DNA of 64,000 nucleotides from Agrobacterium sp. AGB01 (GCF_014851585.1 NZ_JACVAB010000003.1:372001-436000), one strand, 5' to 3'. Positions 26,449 to 36,155 are shown, counted from the stretch's first letter. The notes: generated by a model not told the origin, from the sequence alone. Program-made: numbers and translations.

Positions 26449-27768
26449 TCATTCCTCGCGAAATGCATGCTCCACTTGATCCATAAGTGGCTTCATCAAA
26501 TAAGAAATAACCGTACGCTCGGCGATATGAGCAAAAACTTCGACAGGCATGCCGGGATACAGATCAAGACCTGCAACTTTCTTCATGCTCTCAGGATCCG
26601 GTTGGATTTTAACCGCATAATATAACTGACGTGTAGCCGGATCTGTGATTGCATCAGCGGCAACGTTAACGACTTTGCCTTCAATCTCCGGTGTCGTTCT
26701 TTGATTAAAAGCGGCAAACCGTAGTCGAACCTGCTGTCCAACCCTTATCTGGTCCACATCTCGCGTTTGAATTCGGGCTTCCACATCAAGTTGCTGGTCA
26801 TCAGGAACAATCAAGACAAGATCTTGACCGGGGGAAATCACACCGTTTTTCGTATGAACGGTGAGTTGCAACGCACGTCCATCTACAGGTGATGTAATCT
26901 CTAAATGATCGATCTCGTCTTGCGCTCGACTGCGTTTTTCCTCGTTTTCCAGGATTAGGCGTTGCGTATCTGCCAAACTCGTCGACGTCTCGGTCAAACG
27001 TGTCTGAGTCATATTTATCAACTGGGCCTTGACCTCGCCCTTTCGTGTCAGTGCCGAAGCACGCCCCGCGATAAGCTTGGCACGATCACTCTCGTAACTC
27101 GCTTTTTCACGCCTTAGTTGTAACATGCGCTGTGAGCCAACAGCTTTCTTCGCAAAAAGCTTTTCTTGGATAGCAAGCTCTTGTTCAGTCGATGATATGG
27201 CTTCGTCGCTTGCTTGCAACTGAGGTTCATATCCGCCGATCTCATCGTCGAGTTGAACCTGTCTTGAATTCAACTGATCAATCATCGCAGCAAGAGACAG
27301 CCTGCGGCTTGTTAACAGGTCTTGCTCCATCGTGACAAAATCACTTAATCCGGGCAAACCTTCAGCTTCAGGCGGAGGCACAACTGTTGTTTCGCCTTTC
27401 ATTTCCGCCATAAGACGGGCGCGCTGCATGTAGAGCTGCGCCAGCAGTTTCTCTATCATATCGCGAGAAGCAAGTGCCTTGTTGCCATTAAGAACAAACA
27501 AGACTTCGCCTGCTTTGACTTTTTGTCCTTCATTTATTCGAATTTCACTGATGTTACCGCCAGTAAAATGTTGAATTTTCTTTACGTTGCCATCGACGGC
27601 GACGACACCTGACGCAATGACTGCGCTTGCAATCTGTTGCGAGAATGCCCAACCGCCTATTCCAACAACCAAGAGGAAAGACGCGGAGAACACGGCGGCC
27701 AAGTGTCGCCGCAGTGACTTCTGCGCCCAACCGTCAGACGAGCGCTCCTGAACTCTGGATTTTGCCAT
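26449..27768 (-). CDS. Type I secretion membrane-fusion protein, HlyD/PrsE type
   Basis: About 439 residues. One N-terminal membrane segment (AVFSASFLLVVGIGGWAFSQ) is followed by a beta-domain with the lipoyl-like half (VDGNVKKIQHFTGGNISEIRINEGQKVKAGEVLFVLNG), a long coiled coil (about residues 95-290) and a C-terminal beta-barrel. It spans the periplasm between the ABC exporter and an outer-membrane TolC protein encoded elsewhere. It starts 4 nt after the exporter stop (ATG at 27768). Together they match rhizobial PrsD-PrsE, which secrete lyases and Rap adhesins; both kinds of candidate substrate are encoded at 12.8-15.2 kb. Confidence 0.88.
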   Translation of the reverse strand: MAKSRVQERSSDGWAQKSLRRHLAAVFSASFLLVVGIGGWAFSQQIASAVIASGVVAVDGNVKKIQHFTGGNISEIRINEGQKVKAGEVLFVLNGNKALASRDMIEKLLAQLYMQRARLMAEMKGETTVVPPPEAEGLPGLSDFVTMEQDLLTSRRLSLAAMIDQLNSRQVQLDDEIGGYEPQLQASDEAISSTEQELAIQEKLFAKKAVGSQRMLQLRREKASYESDRAKLIAGRASALTRKGEVKAQLINMTQTRLTETSTSLADTQRLILENEEKRSRAQDEIDHLEITSPVDGRALQLTVHTKNGVISPGQDLVLIVPDDQQLDVEARIQTRDVDQIRVGQQVRLRFAAFNQRTTPEIEGKVVNVAADAITDPATRQLYYAVKIQPDPESMKKVAGLDLYPGMPVEVFAHIAERTVISYLMKPLMDQVEHAFREE

Positions 27769-27772
27769 CACA

Positions 27773-29512
27773 TTAGTTTCCAGTTTTCGTGTCGATGACG
27801 ACCTGAAGTTGCCGCTCCGGCTTGCTCACCACACGCCCAAGAACTTCATCTCGCGAACCGAAAGCATTCATTCTGCCACCATTCATAACCATAACCAGGT
27901 CAACGCTTGATAACACGCTGGGTCGATGAGCGATCACGAGGACGATACCTCCGCGGGCACGCACGCCCAAAATTGCTTCACTCAAGGCTTGTTCACCGTC
28001 AGCATCAAGGTTGGAGTTAGGCTCATCAAGTATGACAAGGAAAGGGTCTCCATAAAGAGCACGAGCAAGGGCTACACGCTGCCTTTGCCCTGCCGAAAGC
28101 AGCGTTCCTGCGTCCCCTATCTCCGTATCATAACCGTTAGCGAGCCTTATGACCATTTCGTGGATTCGTGCGGCTTTGGCTGCCGCAATAATCGCTTTAG
28201 GATCAGCGTCCTCTGCAAAGCGTGCGATATTTTCAGCGATCGTTCCGTTAAACAGTTCGACGTCCTGAGGAAGATATCCAATATATCGCCCCAGATCCTC
28301 TGCACTCCATTGGCTCAACTCGGCGCCGTCCAAGCGTACAGACCCGCGAACGGTTGGCCACAACTGCAAAAGCACACGAGCCAGTGCAGATTTGCCAGAT
28401 GCACTCATACCAACAATACCGACAGCGCTACCTGCGTGAACCTTAAAATCGATGTCAACGAAAATAAGGTTCTTGCTAGCTGGCGCGGAACCAGCCAATT
28501 TTTCAACAGCAAGCACATTGCGGGGGGCAGGAAGTTGAAGCGGGGGAGATTGTTCAGCCGTTGCAGCCAGCACTTCACTTGTCCGTCTCCACGCATCGCG
28601 CGCACCGATAAAACCCTTCCAGTTGCCAATAGCGAGTTCTACGGGCGCGAGTGCACGTGATGTTAAGATAGATGCGGCGATCATGATACCCGCGGACGCG
28701 CTTCCGTCCATAACCAGAAGTGCCCCGACAGCCAGCACCGCAGATTGCAGCGCCAAACGAAATATCTTCGATATAGCGGCGTATCCATTGCCAACATCCG
28801 AGGTTGTGCACATCAGAGCTCGGTGAGCACTGTTCTTCTCCTGCCAAGCCTTCGTGATACGGCCCGACATGCCCATTGCGCGGATCACTTCAGCATTGCG
28901 AAGAGAAAGAAGAGCATAGCCATTTCGCGCGTTTGAATACTCGTTCGCCAATTTGGAATGCTTACGTGAACTCCAATTGGTCATGAATGTGAGGCAGGCA
29001 AGGACAACGGCTCCAAAAATAGCCAACCAGCCGACCAATGGGTGAAAGAGAAAACAAATGGCGACATAAAAGGGCATCCAGGGAAGGTCAAAAAATGCCG
29101 GCGGCCCCATACCTGACAAGAAATTACGGATGTGATCAAAATCGCGAAGCGGCTGCATTCCGTCACCAGGCATGCGCGCCTTAAACGGCATCTGGAGCAT
29201 CGCCTGAAAGACGCGACCGTTCAACACTTCATCAAGCGATGCGGCAATACGCACGAGCATGCGGCTGCGTATGACCTCGAACCAGCCCTGGAATAGATAA
29301 AGAATGAGCGCAAGAAGGCACAACGAGACAAGCGTAGGGATGCTTTTACTCGGCAGCACCCGATCATAGACCTGCAACATAAAAAATGAGCCAGTCAGAT
29401 AAAGTATATTAATCAGCGCACTTGCGACACCAACGGCCACAAATGACCACCATGATCGTCGCAACGCTTCTCCCGTAGTAACATTTGAAGCTTTTGGGCT
29501 GATCTTTGACAC
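27773..29512 (-). CDS. Type I secretion ABC transporter ATPase/permease, PrsD type
   Basis: A 579-residue half-transporter: about six membrane segments in residues 20-300, then an ABC domain with Walker A GMSASGKSALARVL (near 370), the signature LSAGQRQRVALARAL and Walker B FLVILDEPNSNLD. It lacks the N-terminal C39 peptidase of bacteriocin exporters, so substrates keep their signal. It belongs to the PrtD/PrsD branch, which exports proteins with C-terminal signals. The start is a GTG at 29512 with only a weak ribosome site. The gene heads the operon with the HlyD-type gene. Confidence 0.9.
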   Translation of the reverse strand: MSKISPKASNVTTGEALRRSWWSFVAVGVASALINILYLTGSFFMLQVYDRVLPSKSIPTLVSLCLLALILYLFQGWFEVIRSRMLVRIAASLDEVLNGRVFQAMLQMPFKARMPGDGMQPLRDFDHIRNFLSGMGPPAFFDLPWMPFYVAICFLFHPLVGWLAIFGAVVLACLTFMTNWSSRKHSKLANEYSNARNGYALLSLRNAEVIRAMGMSGRITKAWQEKNSAHRALMCTTSDVGNGYAAISKIFRLALQSAVLAVGALLVMDGSASAGIMIAASILTSRALAPVELAIGNWKGFIGARDAWRRTSEVLAATAEQSPPLQLPAPRNVLAVEKLAGSAPASKNLIFVDIDFKVHAGSAVGIVGMSASGKSALARVLLQLWPTVRGSVRLDGAELSQWSAEDLGRYIGYLPQDVELFNGTIAENIARFAEDADPKAIIAAAKAARIHEMVIRLANGYDTEIGDAGTLLSAGQRQRVALARALYGDPFLVILDEPNSNLDADGEQALSEAILGVRARGGIVLVIAHRPSVLSSVDLVMVMNGGRMNAFGSRDEVLGRVVSKPERQLQVVIDTKTGN

Positions 29513-30008
29513 GATGCGCTACCCCGTCTGTGAAGGTACAAAAATATTTTTATAAACCTGATACTGGCGGCCAACCCGCCTAATTCCATCAAAGCATATG
29601 TTTATTCAAATAAATCAACATGCTTCTGCATGAGAAATACTCTATGGATTTTGACCTAACGCATAACTAAAGCCACAACAATACTTATATTATGGTCAAC
29701 AACTCGGAAATCAGAAAATAACCACGATATCGACCATAAGCTGACCTCAAGAAATTGGTCGGCATCGGCATTTAGCGCCATGAGAATCCGGAAGAGTGGT
29801 AAAATCTGCTTTATTTTACGCCACCCTGATGATATCAGAGTGCTCTTTAAAAAATAATTTCTGCGTTACATTTTTTAAAACCAAGGTAAGTTTGTCAGCG
29901 TGTTCTTTATGTTGACTCGGCACCTGCGAACACAAAAAGGCGCACTTCATATAGTCTTATTGACGTTATTCATCGACACGGCATCTCTCTGCCGACTTAC
30001 CGGTCTCC
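29513..30008. other. Divergent control region of the polysaccharide locus
   Basis: About 500 AT-rich bases between the type I secretion operon and the rightward transferase operon, with no convincing gene. It contains an inverted repeat GTGGTAAAAT (29796-29805) / ATTTTACGCCAC (29813-29824, two bases bulged) and, next to it, CTGAT-GAT-ATCAG (29826-29838). Similar blocks GTGCTCTTTA and GTGTTCTTTA occur about 60 bp apart. Both promoters must lie here; exact boxes are unclear. Confidence 0.4.
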
Positions 30009-30350
30009 GTGGAATATTGCGTGCAAAATATTTATCTCAAGAATTCCCTGTCTACCAAAGCGTTGACTGGCCATAGCTTGCCTACCACCAGGTTCTTCGA
30101 TGCGCTGCTTTCGCGAGTAGGCCGCGCCGACGTTGTGGCGCGTATAGCCAGAGATCTAAAGAGTGAAACCAACAGGGTTGCAGCGCAACATTGTCGCAAC
30201 ACCGATCTCCAAGTCATGGACCTTACCTTAGTGGACGGCGTTGAACACTCAAAGCGCAGTCGCCCGGTGCGACGGCTAGGTCCCCTATTGCCAAGGCTTG
30301 GCAGCGGTTTAACTCCAAAAAAACGCATGGAATTGGGACGCAAGTCATGA
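30009..30350 (+). CDS. Hypothetical small basic protein, doubtful
   Basis: An open frame of 113 codons from a GTG at 30009, with no clear ribosome site. The predicted product is basic and has no membrane segment or motif I recognise. Its only support is position: its TGA stop overlaps the ATG of the acyltransferase gene by 4 nt, the coupling seen between real genes in this locus. An antisense frame of similar length also exists, so the frame may be chance. A shorter start (GTG at 30021) is equally possible. Confidence 0.28.
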   Translation: MEYCVQNIYLKNSLSTKALTGHSLPTTRFFDALLSRVGRADVVARIARDLKSETNRVAAQHCRNTDLQVMDLTLVDGVEHSKRSRPVRRLGPLLPRLGSGLTPKKRMELGRKS

Positions 30351-30883
30351 AAACACCTGTCCGCAAGCCAAAACGGAGTCTCAACGCTCTACGGCCCATC
30401 AGAAATTTTATCGTGAAAGTTAAGTGGCTATATTTCACGAAGATTTGGGGCATGGATATCCATCCAACCGCTAGCTTTTCGCTGAGTGCGAAGTTGGATC
30501 GCACAAATCCGAAGGGGGTGCATATCGGTGAAGAAAGCTACGTCGCCTTCGACGCAGCTATTCTAACGCACGATCTAACACGTGGCCTTTATCTTGATAC
30601 CCGCATTGGCAAGCGTTGTTTTATCGGCGCTCGCAGCATCATCTTACCTGGCATCGAAATTGGTGACGAGTGCGTGATTGGGTCGGGTGCAGTAGTCACC
30701 AAAAGCATACCTCCACGGTCACTGGTCGCGGGAAATCCAGCACGAATAATAAGAAGCAACATCAAAATCATAGCGCGTTACGGGCGTATGCAACGTGATG
30801 ACGAAGTATGTGACGACGACGAAACGAAACTACAAAATAACGACGTAACTCGCAGCACGGAGAATATTGATGGACAATCCTGA
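30347..30883 (+). CDS. Left-handed beta-helix acyltransferase (WcaF/NodL/Maa-like)
   Basis: A 178-residue protein with hexapeptide repeats (IHPTASFSLSAKLD, GVHIGEESYVAFDAAIL, RIGKRCFIGARSIILPGIEIGDECVIGSGAVVTKSIPPRSLVAGNPARII), the C-terminal part being the typical LbH acetyltransferase coil with the VVAGNPARI-like end. The family uses acetyl-CoA to O-acetylate sugars in the cytoplasm before polymerisation. It overlaps the preceding doubtful frame by 4 nt and the next glycosyltransferase by 14 nt. Target sugar unknown; the family also includes serine acetyltransferase relatives, less likely here. Confidence 0.85.
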   Translation: MKTPVRKPKRSLNALRPIRNFIVKVKWLYFTKIWGMDIHPTASFSLSAKLDRTNPKGVHIGEESYVAFDAAILTHDLTRGLYLDTRIGKRCFIGARSIILPGIEIGDECVIGSGAVVTKSIPPRSLVAGNPARIIRSNIKIIARYGRMQRDDEVCDDDETKLQNNDVTRSTENIDGQS

Positions 30884-31850
30884 TACTGCTGTCGACATCA
30901 TCATTCTGTCCTGGGGGCGCATACCAGATACTTGTGCGGCGATTGATAGCGCTTTGTCACAAAAAGGTATTGTACCGAATGTGATTGTTGTCGACCAAGG
31001 CACTCCGGACGACGAGCTTTCTATTTTAAAAGCACATGTTGCGCAAAATCCAAGCGTGACACTTGTCTGCAACGATAAGAACCGCGGCGTCCCCGGCGGG
31101 CGCAACCAGGCTAGTTCATTGGGCTCGGCTCCTTATATCGTCGCACTCGATAATGATGCAGAGTTTGCGTCCAGTGACGAAGTAGCGAAGGCAGTCACCT
31201 ACATGGAGGCCGATGCGACCGTCGCTGCACTTGCCTTCCGCATTGTACTTTTCAGTGACGGTGAGGACGATAAAAGCAGTTGGCCCTACCCTCTTTCAAT
31301 GAGCAAATACTCAGGTCAGCGCTTCCAGACCGCCCGCTTTGTTGGCGCGGGCCACATGCTACGTCGGTCAACCTTCGACGCGGTGAAGGGTTATGATGAC
31401 ACATTGATCTTTCTGCATGAAGAAGTCGACCTGGCGTATCGACTGATCAATGCTGGCGGCACAATGGTCTACGAACCTAGTGTTCGAATACGCCACAAAG
31501 TATCGGCCGAAAACCGGGTATCTTGGACGGGAAGACGGTATTACTTTCACGTACGCAATACCATTTATATGGCATCCAAATTCAACTTCTCCCCTGTTTC
31601 GTCGCTGATGAACGCAACGTTGGCGATCACCAGAGGACTGCGCAGCGGGTATATAAAGGGAACACTTCAGGGCGTATTCGCAGGCATTGGCCTTATCCCT
31701 AGAGGCTTAAAGCAGCGTTGGTTTGATAGTCGAGTGAGACTGTCACGGGATGCAAGGAAGAACATCAAGGCAACTTCGCCGACGCGCGACATGAGCCTTG
31801 TTCAAAAAATACGCTACCGTCTTGTACCCGACACGAAAGCCGCTCAATGA
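30870..31850 (+). CDS. Glycosyltransferase family 2, rhamnosyltransferase-like
   Basis: About 326 residues from the ATG at 30870 (GGAG 7 nt upstream; a TTG three bases earlier is possible). The GT2 fold shows as VDIIILSWGRIPDTCAAIDSALSQKG, then NKNRGVPGGRNQASSLGSAPYIVALDNDAEF with the DND metal site, and a later HEEVDLAYRLINAGG (ED-Y motif), the pattern of WbbL/RfbF-type enzymes. It adds one sugar to the repeat unit. The gene overlaps the acyltransferase, so both are probably translated from the same mRNA. Confidence 0.85.
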   Translation: MDNPDTAVDIIILSWGRIPDTCAAIDSALSQKGIVPNVIVVDQGTPDDELSILKAHVAQNPSVTLVCNDKNRGVPGGRNQASSLGSAPYIVALDNDAEFASSDEVAKAVTYMEADATVAALAFRIVLFSDGEDDKSSWPYPLSMSKYSGQRFQTARFVGAGHMLRRSTFDAVKGYDDTLIFLHEEVDLAYRLINAGGTMVYEPSVRIRHKVSAENRVSWTGRRYYFHVRNTIYMASKFNFSPVSSLMNATLAITRGLRSGYIKGTLQGVFAGIGLIPRGLKQRWFDSRVRLSRDARKNIKATSPTRDMSLVQKIRYRLVPDTKAAQ

Positions 31851-31898
31851 CAGAAAAGCCCTGAAACTTTTCACCTAAAAATTATCCGGAAATGCTGA

Positions 31899-32765
31899 AT
31901 GAAAATCTCTGTACTTATCAATAACTTTAATTACGCACGCTTCCTTCCAGCGTGCATTGATAGCGTGCTTGCACAGGATTATTCTGATTTCGAAATTGTT
32001 GTCGTCGATGACGGCTCAACTGATAATTCACGCGAAATTATCGCAGGTTATGGTGAGCGTATTGTCTCCATCCTAAAAGCGAACGGTGGACAAGCGTCTT
32101 CATTCAATGCCGGATTCTCCGCATCAAGCGGCGATGTCTTGTGTATGCTTGACTCGGATGATACGTTTTTACCGGGCAAGTTAAGTGCAATCGCTGCACT
32201 CTTTCAAAACCCAGATGTAGATTGGGTTTTCGACAAAGTTACCACTCAAGAAAACTCTACATCGGAAGGTAGCATCACTGCGACGATCGTAGACAAGCGA
32301 GAGACTCTACGTGGCGGTAGGTTCCCGAGCTTACACGTTCCCACCTCTGGCCTTACTTTTCACCGCAGAATTTTATCCGATATTCTTCCCATGCCTACGG
32401 CCAAGGATGTTGTTTTGAGTGACAATTATCTGAAGTTCGCTGCAGCCTACCTCGGCAAGGGCCTGATTGTTGAAACACCACTGACCTTCCAGCGTATCCA
32501 TAACGAGAACAGATACACGAATAGCCCAAAGGCAGCGAATTTACGCGCCAAAATCATGGTTGCCACAGGCGTTGCTTTGGCCGACCGCTATGATGGATTA
32601 AAAAAGATGGGCCAGAGCCTTGCTGCGGGCGGCCTTGCTCAGAGCAATCTCACGTTCTTCCCCTTACTCATAGAAGCACGACGTTGCGCCAAAGATAGTA
32701 AGTTTTCAGTAGCTCCTTTTACCATTCAAGTGGCAACAAAACGTCTCGCAGGTATCATTAGATGA
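31899..32765 (+). CDS. Glycosyltransferase family 2 (GT-A fold)
   Basis: A 288-residue glycosyltransferase opening with KISVLINNFNYARFLPACIDSVLAQDYSDFEIVVVDDGSTDNS, then NGGQASSFNAGFSASSGDVLCMLDSDDTFLPGK containing the DxD metal site. It should transfer one sugar with inversion. It lies 48 nt after the previous glycosyltransferase gene and overlaps the next by 4 nt (ATGA at 32762-32765). The ribosome site is weak. Donor and linkage unknown. Confidence 0.85.
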   Translation: MKISVLINNFNYARFLPACIDSVLAQDYSDFEIVVVDDGSTDNSREIIAGYGERIVSILKANGGQASSFNAGFSASSGDVLCMLDSDDTFLPGKLSAIAALFQNPDVDWVFDKVTTQENSTSEGSITATIVDKRETLRGGRFPSLHVPTSGLTFHRRILSDILPMPTAKDVVLSDNYLKFAAAYLGKGLIVETPLTFQRIHNENRYTNSPKAANLRAKIMVATGVALADRYDGLKKMGQSLAAGGLAQSNLTFFPLLIEARRCAKDSKFSVAPFTIQVATKRLAGIIR

Positions 32766-33772
32766 AAAATTTTGATGGGGAAGTTATTGAACAGCACATC
32801 GCATCAAAGAAGCCAGTAAACATTGTTGTGGCTTTTCTCACCTACAGAAGGCCAGATGGAGTTAAAAAACTCCTTGAAGCACTAGCACACCAAGTCAATG
32901 ATCCCGCGAGGCCTTACACTCTAACCGTCTTGGTGGTTGACAACGATGCGACAGGAAGCGGCCAAGTGGCCGTCACGCCGTTCATTGAAAGCGGCATGTA
33001 CAGTAACGGAGATCTCGGAGGTGCACCGATACTCAAGTACTGCGTTGAGAAAGAGCCTGGCATTCCGTTTGCGAGAAATCGCGCGCTTGAAGAATCACCA
33101 GAAAACACCGAATTGTTTTGTTTCTTGGACGACGATGAGTGGCCTGTAGATAACTGGCTAGATTCAATGTTGGCAGTCCGCGAGATAACTTCAGCTGATT
33201 GTATCTATGGTCCAGTGGAACCCGTCTATCCCGAGGACGCACCTGAGTACTTTATTCGTGCTGGCGTATTTGAAAGAAAACGCAGGCAAGATCGACAGCG
33301 CATCAATTATGCCGCCTCGAATAACGTCATGTTCGATTACCCACTCTTCCGTAATCTCGGTTTACGTTTCGAGGAGAGGATGCGTTATACCGGCGGCACA
33401 GATTATCTATTTTTTAATCGAGCCGTACGCGGTGGAGTTAAAATTCACTGGTCATCCTCCGCATTGGTATATGACATTATACCAAGGAGCCGGATGACGT
33501 GGAAATGGGTCCTTCAACGTCAGTATCGACTGGGCAATACGTTCGCCGTGTCAGACATTTTTTACGGAAGCACAAAGCAGCGTATTTATCGTCTGGTTTA
33601 TGGCATGGCCCGGATCGGCTTAGGCGTTATGATAACTCCCTCCGTACTATTTTCGCCGTACTGGGGGATGAAGGGTTTGTCACACATACTTCGTGGTGCA
33701 GGTATGGTCACCGGTATTCTCGGCCATTCCTACCAGGAATACAGACCCGACGCGGCAGGCACGGTGACATAA
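32762..33772 (+). CDS. Glycosyltransferase family 2, ExoM-like
   Basis: A 336-residue glycosyltransferase. After a short leader it has INIVVAFLTYRRPDGVKKLLEALAHQ, a VLVVDNDATGSG nucleotide-site strand, GIPFARNRALEE and the metal-binding FLDDDEWP. This combination (RxP near the N-terminus, PFARN, DDDE) is that of ExoM and related succinoglycan glucosyltransferases. The C-terminal 80 residues carry hydrophobic stretches that may associate with the membrane. Translation is coupled to the upstream gene by a 4-nt overlap. Donor, perhaps UDP-glucose, is inference. Confidence 0.85.
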   Translation: MKNFDGEVIEQHIASKKPVNIVVAFLTYRRPDGVKKLLEALAHQVNDPARPYTLTVLVVDNDATGSGQVAVTPFIESGMYSNGDLGGAPILKYCVEKEPGIPFARNRALEESPENTELFCFLDDDEWPVDNWLDSMLAVREITSADCIYGPVEPVYPEDAPEYFIRAGVFERKRRQDRQRINYAASNNVMFDYPLFRNLGLRFEERMRYTGGTDYLFFNRAVRGGVKIHWSSSALVYDIIPRSRMTWKWVLQRQYRLGNTFAVSDIFYGSTKQRIYRLVYGMARIGLGVMITPSVLFSPYWGMKGLSHILRGAGMVTGILGHSYQEYRPDAAGTVT

Positions 33773-33785
33773 GTCTAGCAAATTT

Positions 33786-33806
33786 ATGCCTCCCGTACTG
33801 AGGCAT
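33786..33806 (+). terminator. Weak hairpin after the glycosyltransferase operon
   Basis: ATGCCTC (33786-33792) pairs with GAGGCAT (33800-33806) around a 7-nt loop. It begins 13 nt after the stop of the GT2 gene. Only a diffuse T-rich stretch follows, so termination may be partial and the methyltransferase could be co-transcribed. Confidence 0.4.
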
Positions 33807-33991
33807 TGGCTTTGACTGGGTTTATTTCGACGCATAAAACGACAACTTTAGGCATCGCGAATGTTAGCAAAAATAGGTTCGGTTAGGTTCACTGGAGGCA
33901 TGTGGAAAACATTTCTCTAAGATTAAATGCCTTTGACCAAACGACCAGCAAGAGGAATCCTAGCTCGTGTAGTTAAGCGGGAGATTCGCGA

Positions 33992-34636
33992 ATGACGGCG
34001 GTATTGACGCGGAGTGAAAACCACCAGGATTTGGCGCATGATTATCACCATGCAAAACCTAACCGGTCTCTGACATACCTGCTCCCGGCAATACTTAAAG
34101 GCCTCGAAAAAAACAGATCTGTTCGTCGGATCTTCGAAATTGGATGCGGGACGGGGGATCTCGCTAACTTGCTGACCAGAAAAGGTTATCATGTCCTCGC
34201 AAGCGACCCTTCCACCTCAGCAATCGCTAGTGCCCGGTTGCGGTTCCCCGAGCAATCGTTTGAAGAGGCCTCGGCTTATGATGATCTCAGTGCTCGTTTT
34301 GGAAGTTGGGATGCGGTCGTGTCAACGGAGGTCATTGAACATCTTTATCGTCCAAAAATCTTCGCCCAAACTGCATTTCATCTTCTTGCAAGTAACGGTA
34401 CATTGATAATCTCAACACCATATCATGGATATTGGAAAAATCTCGCCTTGGCACTGTCTGGCAAAATGGATGATCATTTCATGGCATTGCGAGATCACGG
34501 ACACATTAAATTTTGGTCCGAGAAAACAATTACAAAATTACTTTCGGATGCAGGATTCAATTCAATCGAAATTAGTCGTGCTGGCCGCATCCCTGCGCTA
34601 GCGAAATCTATGGTGATCGTCGCTCGGAAACCATAA
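33992..34636 (+). CDS. SAM-dependent methyltransferase (class I)
   Basis: A 214-residue methyltransferase with motif I IFEIGCGTGDLANLL near residue 48, the acidic loop after strand 2 (LASDPS) and a following WDAVVSTEVIEHLYRP that matches motif II of the Methyltransf_11/23 group. GGGAGA precedes the ATG. It probably methylates a sugar hydroxyl, or a terminal sugar, of the polysaccharide, judging from its place between glycosyltransferases and ugd; ubiquinone biosynthesis enzymes (UbiG) share the motifs and cannot be strictly excluded. Confidence 0.78.
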   Translation: MTAVLTRSENHQDLAHDYHHAKPNRSLTYLLPAILKGLEKNRSVRRIFEIGCGTGDLANLLTRKGYHVLASDPSTSAIASARLRFPEQSFEEASAYDDLSARFGSWDAVVSTEVIEHLYRPKIFAQTAFHLLASNGTLIISTPYHGYWKNLALALSGKMDDHFMALRDHGHIKFWSEKTITKLLSDAGFNSIEISRAGRIPALAKSMVIVARKP

Positions 34637-34928
34637 CGACCTCACCAGATGACGCTTCATTTCTGACCTATTTGGATGCGACAAAGTTGTATAATTTTAC
34701 GTTTTGCGCCTTGGCGCTCTAATAAAAATAAACCATCGCAGAGGATCCAACTCCGTTATGATGAACCATATTTCAATGTTTTGGCACGGAACTGTTCAGC
34801 GAAATCAGTTCAAAAAACCAGCAAGATTGACAAATCCCCCTCAGTAAGTGAATATTATCCTTATTGATTAGGGCCTATTAGCGTCGCAGCAAGCGATTTT
34901 TTACTTACTCATTTACGAAGTTTTTTAC

Positions 34929-36095
34929 ATGAAAATTGCAGTAGCCGGACTTGGTTATGTTGGGTTGTCCAACGCCGTTCTCATCGCTCAGAATCACGAA
35001 GTCGTAGCCATTGACCTCGTTCAACAGCGCGTTGATCTTGTTGCCGCGCGAAAGTCACCGATTGTCGACAGAGATATTGAAGAGTTTCTCTCTACGAAAG
35101 AACTTAATCTGTCGGCCACAACCGACAGCGTGGAAGCGTATACAGACGCGGATTTCGTCATCGTTGCGACACCGACGAACTATGACCCGCTTACGAACTA
35201 CTTCAACACAACAGCCGTCCAGTCTGCTGTGAATGCCGTTCTCGCAGTCAATCGGAAGGCATGTATTGTCATCAAATCAACCATCCCTGTTGGTTTCACA
35301 GAGGCGCTAAGGGAACAGACCGGTTACGCCAATATCATCTTCTCGCCAGAGTTCCTGCGCGAAGGTAAAGCACTTTATGACAACCTGCATCCGTCGCGCA
35401 TTATCGTTGGCGACAAGTCAGATGCGGCCAAAGCTTTTGCAGACCTGTTGCTTGAAGGCGCGGTCAAGAAAGATGTGCCAGTCCTGTTTACCGGCGCAAG
35501 CGAGGCGGAAGCGATCAAGCTTTTCGCAAATACATACCTTGCCATGCGCGTTGCGTATTTCAATGAGGTTGACACGTATGCGGCTTCACGCGGGTTAGCT
35601 ACCCGCGAAATTATCGATGGCGTTTGCCTAGACCCGCGCATTGGCAACCATTACAACAATCCCTCCTTCGGTTATGGTGGCTACTGCCTGCCGAAGGATA
35701 CCAAACAGTTGCTGGCCAACTACAGCGAAGTACCTCAATCGCTCATCCGCGCTATCGTTGACTCGAATTCCACGCGAAAGGATTTCATCTCCGAGAGCAT
35801 TCAGCGGCTGGGTCCAAAAGTAGTGGGCGTTTACCGTCTCACCATGAAGGTTGGCTCTGATAACTTCCGTGACTCTTCCGTTCAGGGTGTAATGAAGCGT
35901 ATCAAATCCAAGGGTATCGAGGTTGTGGTTTACGAACCCAGCTACCATGAAAATGAATTTTTCCGTTCAAGAGTTATACAAGACCTCGAAGAATTTAAAT
36001 CTTACAGCGACGTCATTCTTGCCAATCGCATCACGCCAGAAATCGCTGACGTGACCCCCAAAATTTATACGCGCGACATCTTTGGTGTTGACTGA
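34929..36095 (+). CDS. ugd: UDP-glucose 6-dehydrogenase
   Basis: A 388-residue enzyme that oxidises UDP-glucose twice with NAD+ to UDP-glucuronate. The NAD-binding N-terminus is [22 protein letters not shown], the central part has the [21 protein letters not shown] motif of the family, and the catalytic cysteine is Cys253 in [15 protein letters not shown]. Its length equals the short E. coli-type enzyme rather than the 430-440 residue rhizobial RkpK form, so it may have come with the locus. It stands directly before the PssD/PssE pair, which uses UDP-glucuronate in related systems. A strong hairpin follows. Confidence 0.93.
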   Translation: MKIAVAGLGYVGLSNAVLIAQNHEVVAIDLVQQRVDLVAARKSPIVDRDIEEFLSTKELNLSATTDSVEAYTDADFVIVATPTNYDPLTNYFNTTAVQSAVNAVLAVNRKACIVIKSTIPVGFTEALREQTGYANIIFSPEFLREGKALYDNLHPSRIIVGDKSDAAKAFADLLLEGAVKKDVPVLFTGASEAEAIKLFANTYLAMRVAYFNEVDTYAASRGLATREIIDGVCLDPRIGNHYNNPSFGYGGYCLPKDTKQLLANYSEVPQSLIRAIVDSNSTRKDFISESIQRLGPKVVGVYRLTMKVGSDNFRDSSVQGVMKRIKSKGIEVVVYEPSYHENEFFRSRVIQDLEEFKSYSDVILANRITPEIADVTPKIYTRDIFGVD

Positions 36096-36101
36096 GCCGC
36101 G

Positions 36102-36131
36102 CCTGATGCGTTCGCGCATCAGGACTTTTTT
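36102..36131 (+). terminator. Hairpin with TTCG loop between ugd and pssD
   Basis: CCTGATGCG (36102-36110) and CGCATCAGG (36115-36123) form a 9-bp stem closed by a TTCG tetraloop, followed by ACTTTTTT. It has every part of an intrinsic terminator, yet the next gene lies only 25 nt on; it may act as a partial terminator lowering pssDE expression, or pssDE has its own promoter. Confidence 0.75.
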
Positions 36132-36155
36132 ACGGCAGCATTCGTGAGGTTATCG

